Shown: piece by piece, positions 61,550 through 64,000 of the stretch
Position numbering within the stretch: position 1 is the first letter of the stretch
Layout: every line of letters starts with the position of its first letter
Origin: JAUIAI01 sp963732405
GTDB taxonomy: Bacteria > Pseudomonadota > Gammaproteobacteria > Burkholderiales > Burkholderiaceae_E
Assembly (NCBI GenBank): GCA_963732405.1
Contig: CAVSZG010000004.1
Location: 62,001-126,000 of the forward strand
Reading direction: 5' to 3'
DNA: 64,000 bases
The notes under the pieces: model-generated
The model's input: only the letters and a program-made list of their open reading frames with translations
Databases searched by the model: none
Told to the model about the DNA's origin: nothing
Translations under genes and position numbers: made by a program

Positions 61550-61785
61550 GCTCGTGCGTTGGGCCGGTATCCGGGCTGACAGGATGGTGAGTCCCCGCCT
61601 TCCCAGCGGACGGAGGTCACGCCAGTGGCTTGTGGGGAACACCTGCAATGACCGAATCAATGAATCATCAGTCATGCGCCTGCTTACCGTTGCGGGGGCA
61701 GCGCAGTTTGGATCCGCTGGCGGATCTCACTGCTTCCCGTTTATCTCATTCGTTTGATGACACCAAACGAGCGGGCACCCAAAGC
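61550..61785 (-). promoter_or_regulatory. Cobalamin riboswitch upstream of btuB
   Basis: Read leftward, the leader has GGTGCCC (about 61780), GGGAAGCAGTGAGATCC, CTGCCCCCGCAACGGTAAGC, CCACTGG, GGGAAGGCGGGG and the B12 box CAGCCCGGATACCGGCC (about 61559-61575), in the standard order and spacing. Binding of adenosylcobalamin would block btuB translation. It ends about 145 bases before the start codon. Confidence 0.93.
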
Positions 61786-61820
61786 GAGTTGATTATGACA
61801 GATTGGCGGGAGGGCAGACG

Positions 61821-62036
61821 TCAGCGCTTTGTAGAGGCTCTCGCGCCCAACCCGGCGTCTTGCGCGATCTGCGCCATGCCTTTGGCACGGGCAATGTCAC
61901 TGAGCGCCAACAGTAGCAAGTCGGGATCATCGGTTTCTAGAACGGCCGTCATGTATTCGGCAATCGCTTCGTCGTCATTGAGATAACGAGCGGCATCGAA
62001 CGGGATCAGCTGTCGAGGCGTGGCCACTTTTGTCAT
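61821..62036 (-). pseudogene. HigA-type addiction-module antidote, C-terminus frameshifted
   Basis: Seventy-one residues (FDAARYLNDDEAIAEYMTAV, LALSDIARAKGMAQIAQDAG) match the HigA2-type antidote. After QDAGLG the frame is lost; removing one C restores GESLYKALTSALPP, the normal helix-turn-helix end, down to about 61790. No HigB toxin is next to it. Confidence 0.7.
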
Positions 62037-62118
62037 GCGATACCCCTCTGAACTGGGCAGCTCGACGAATCTCTGCTGCAGCTCGGGCCGAGACCTTGAT
62101 CCGCAGCGGCACCCGCAC
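61975..62118 (-). pseudogene. Truncated ParE/RelE-type toxin
   Basis: GTG at 62118 starts VRVPLRIKVSARAAAEIRRAAQ, the N-terminal helix of ParE-like toxins, and then runs into the HigA-like gene in another frame (stop at 61975). The catalytic core is missing. Confidence 0.5.
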
Positions 62119-62120
62119 CC

Positions 62121-62336
62121 CTACTTGGGAAGACTATCAAGCAGCTGCTCAAGCGAGATGAACTCTCCGCGTTCGATTTCTGCCATGGCGGCGAGAAGAT
62201 CATCTTCGTCATCCGGACTGAGCCGAAACGATTCGTCGGCGCCTCGTGCGACCACAGCCACAACGGCTCCTTCTTGCAAGGAGACGCCTTCAACGACGAC
62301 TTTTCCGTTGACGGCTGTTCCAGTGGTGATTTGCAT
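62121..62336 (-). CDS. Antitoxin-like small protein, partner of the truncated toxin
   Basis: A 71-residue protein (VNGKVVVEGVSLQEGAVVAV, then an acidic LSPDDEDDLLAAMAEIERGE) resembling antitoxins encoded before ParE toxins. Its stop is 2 bases before the truncated toxin start, so the pair was coupled. Confidence 0.65.
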   Translation of the reverse strand: MQITTGTAVNGKVVVEGVSLQEGAVVAVVARGADESFRLSPDDEDDLLAAMAEIERGEFISLEQLLDSLPK

Positions 62337-62435
62337 TGCCTTATGGTACTGCGCCTGCCAGGGTGACCCATCATCGAAACGAAAATTGAGCCCCAGGCTT
62401 CACTCACCCAATCCCTGCCTGACCCCCGTCTACGC

Positions 62436-63824
62436 TTAAACTGGCGACGCCGGCGTCCCGCCAGCGGCAATCGCTGCCCCGGCCGCCAGGCAGATGTCTT
62501 CGCGGAACCGGCCTGCAATGATCTGCACGCCTACCGGACTGTCGCCCACCATGCCAGTGGAGATGGTGATGCCGGGCAGGCCGATGATGGGGAGCGCGAT
62601 CTGGGTCATTTGCGCTGCCCAGATCCGGCTGAACGCATCGGCGCTTTCCATGTCGAGGTTGTCCGGGAAGGGCAGTTCGGCCGAGACGGGGAGCAACACG
62701 GCCGGCGTTTCCTCCAGAAAACAGGCCCAGTCGCGCGCCAGGGTGTTGCGCCGGGTGAGGATGGCGGACAGGCCGGCCTTGTCGACCGTTCGCATCAGTT
62801 GTTCATGATGGCGCAACACGTTCAGCGCGCCGGGATCACATTCGCGTTCGGCGGCGGCGATCATGCCCTCGTAGTCTTCGCCGAGCCAGAGCTGGGTCTG
62901 CAGATCGGCCGCTTCGCGCAGCGGCGGTAGCGTGTCGACCTCGGTGACGCGCCAGCCGGCATCCTGTAAGCGCCTGGCGGCGTCGCGCAGGGCGGCTTCG
63001 ACCTCGGGCACGACGGCCAGGCCATCCGGTCGGACACAGAGCACGACCTCTCGTCGATAGGCCGGCCCGGTCAGTGGCGCGGGTGTCCACCAGGGATCGC
63101 GCACATCGCGCGCCGACATGGCGGCCAGGGCGAGGTCCAGATCGGCAACGGTGCGGGCGATGGGCCCGGACACGGCGGTCAGTTGCGGGCCGATGCTGCG
63201 TTCGGGCAGGGCGGCGTTCCAGGCTGCCACGCGACCGGGCGTGGGGCGGATGCCATGCACGCCGCAGGCATAGGCCGGGTAGCGGATCGAGCCGGCGATG
63301 TCGGTGCCGTGGCCGATGGCGCCGATGCCGGCTGCCACGCAGGCGGCGGCACCGCCCGAAGAGCCGCCGGGAGTGAGACGCGGATTGCGCGGGTTCAGGG
63401 TGGCGCCGAACAGGCGGTTGCCGGTGAACCAGCGATAGGAGAAGGCCGGTGCATTGGTGCGCCCGAGAATGACCGCGCCGGCCTTGAGCAGGTTGTCGAC
63501 CACCGGGCTGTTCCTGTCGGGCATAACCTCGCGTTGCAGTCGGGTGCCGTTGCTCGTGGCGAACCCGACCTGGTCGACATTGATCTTGATGGTGACGGGC
63601 ACGCCGGCCAGCGGGCCGGGGTCATCGCCGCGGGCCAGCGCGGCGTCGACCGCATCGGCCTGCTCGAGGGTGAGCTCGGGCAGGGAATCGACCACCGCAT
63701 TGAGCGGCGGGTTCACGTCGAACAGATGGGCCAGGCCGTCGCGTGCGACTTCACGGGCACTCACCTTGCGCTGGCGGACCATGGCGGCGATATCGGTGGC
63801 GGGCAGCTTCCAGAGTTCGGTCAT
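62436..63824 (-). CDS. Amidase signature family enzyme
   Basis: A 462-residue amidase. The Ser-cisSer-Lys region is recognisable: Lys in VTIKINVDQVGF, the GGSSGGAAACVAAG loop and GHGTDIAGSIRYPA with the nucleophile Ser (here Thr-Asp precedes it where many have Ser-Asp). The length is usual for this family. Substrate unknown. The gene stands alone between toxin-antitoxin remnants and the window edge; its promoter lies in 63825-64000, where no other gene is visible. Confidence 0.92.
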   Translation of the reverse strand: MTELWKLPATDIAAMVRQRKVSAREVARDGLAHLFDVNPPLNAVVDSLPELTLEQADAVDAALARGDDPGPLAGVPVTIKINVDQVGFATSNGTRLQREVMPDRNSPVVDNLLKAGAVILGRTNAPAFSYRWFTGNRLFGATLNPRNPRLTPGGSSGGAAACVAAGIGAIGHGTDIAGSIRYPAYACGVHGIRPTPGRVAAWNAALPERSIGPQLTAVSGPIARTVADLDLALAAMSARDVRDPWWTPAPLTGPAYRREVVLCVRPDGLAVVPEVEAALRDAARRLQDAGWRVTEVDTLPPLREAADLQTQLWLGEDYEGMIAAAERECDPGALNVLRHHEQLMRTVDKAGLSAILTRRNTLARDWACFLEETPAVLLPVSAELPFPDNLDMESADAFSRIWAAQMTQIALPIIGLPGITISTGMVGDSPVGVQIIAGRFREDICLAAGAAIAAGGTPASPV

Positions 63825-64000
63825 GGTGGCGGGCGTTTCCTGATGATGGCGTGGGTTGGCGTGGCGTGGCGTCGGGCGGGCCGTATGGCCAAGGCGCGAC
63901 CATACGGGTCGCTGGCCGAATCGGCAATACCCGCGCGTCGCGCCAGTGGCTCGACCGATCGGCTAGCATGCACAGAGAGATCCGGGCGCGGCTGGCGCAA

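Noticed and set aside
1..64000. CRISPR arrays, tRNA or rRNA genes
   Set aside because: No regularly spaced direct repeats and no tRNA- or rRNA-like sequence were seen on reading; a dedicated scan was not possible.

Overview
The window looks like chromosomal DNA of a GC-rich proteobacterium, most likely beta- or gammaproteobacterial. The pointers are a Pseudomonas-type (wbp) O-antigen gene set, a TonB-dependent cobalamin receptor behind a cobalamin riboswitch, a NahR/NagR-like LysR regulator beside a ring-hydroxylating oxygenase, and many proteobacterial toxin-antitoxin pairs. I cannot place it to genus. No tRNA, rRNA, CRISPR array or replication origin was seen.

1-41.5 kb is a surface-polysaccharide (O-antigen type) locus broken up by mobile elements. 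Its biosynthetic content is: a partial zinc-type dehydrogenase (left edge), a UDP-GlcNAc-type 2-epimerase, two GT4 glycosyltransferases, a WbpG/HisH/HisF amidation trio, a Wzy-like polymerase, a second orphan WbpG-like amidotransferase, a Wzx-like flippase, a methyltransferase, the wbpB-wbpD-wbpE operon, a PglC-type initiating sugar transferase, a frameshifted unknown gene, a LegC-like aminotransferase and a WecA-like polyprenyl-phosphate transferase. In Pseudomonas aeruginosa O5-type loci, WbpA/B/E/D/I make UDP-ManNAc3NAcA and WbpG/HisH2/HisF2 convert an acetamido group to acetamidino. All parts but WbpA are visible here, so an amidinated diamino-uronic acid O-unit is a reasonable inference. 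A CpsB-type tyrosine phosphatase (41.9 kb) closes the region.

Mobile DNA dominates 8.7-32.5 kb. An IS66 element with an 8-bp target duplication sits inside an older IS66 copy and is itself cut by an IS3 element with an associated deletion. Two related group II introns follow, one of them inside tnpC of a second IS66 copy that truncates an IS21-type istA. IS5, IS630 and IS3 relics, one intact IS5 element with a TTAG duplication and an IS701-type transposase lie between the sugar genes.

42-45 kb carries an enoyl-CoA hydratase and a CaiB-type CoA transferase, divergently arranged. 45-47 kb holds palindromic and repeated DNA and a three-gene unit of unknown function (HTH regulator, small soluble protein, C-terminally anchored protein) behind 10-bp-phased T-tracts; this is the best candidate here for something undescribed. 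47-48 kb is a HepT/MNT toxin-antitoxin pair whose antitoxin carries an extra Phd-like domain.

48-54 kb is metabolic: a multiply frameshifted NagGH-like salicylate hydroxylase pair divergent from its likely LysR regulator, then a DUF2939 protein, a sulfatase-modifying-factor-like protein, a VOC protein and an enolase-superfamily enzyme. 54-62.4 kb is dense with toxin-antitoxin genes (VapBC twice, a HipB-HipS-like fusion without toxin, TacAT, HicAB, an orphan AbrB type, a frameshifted HigA, a broken ParE pair), mixed with VOC and MAPEG genes and riboswitch-btuB. An amidase gene ends the window. By eye the right half is more GC-rich than the O-antigen genes.
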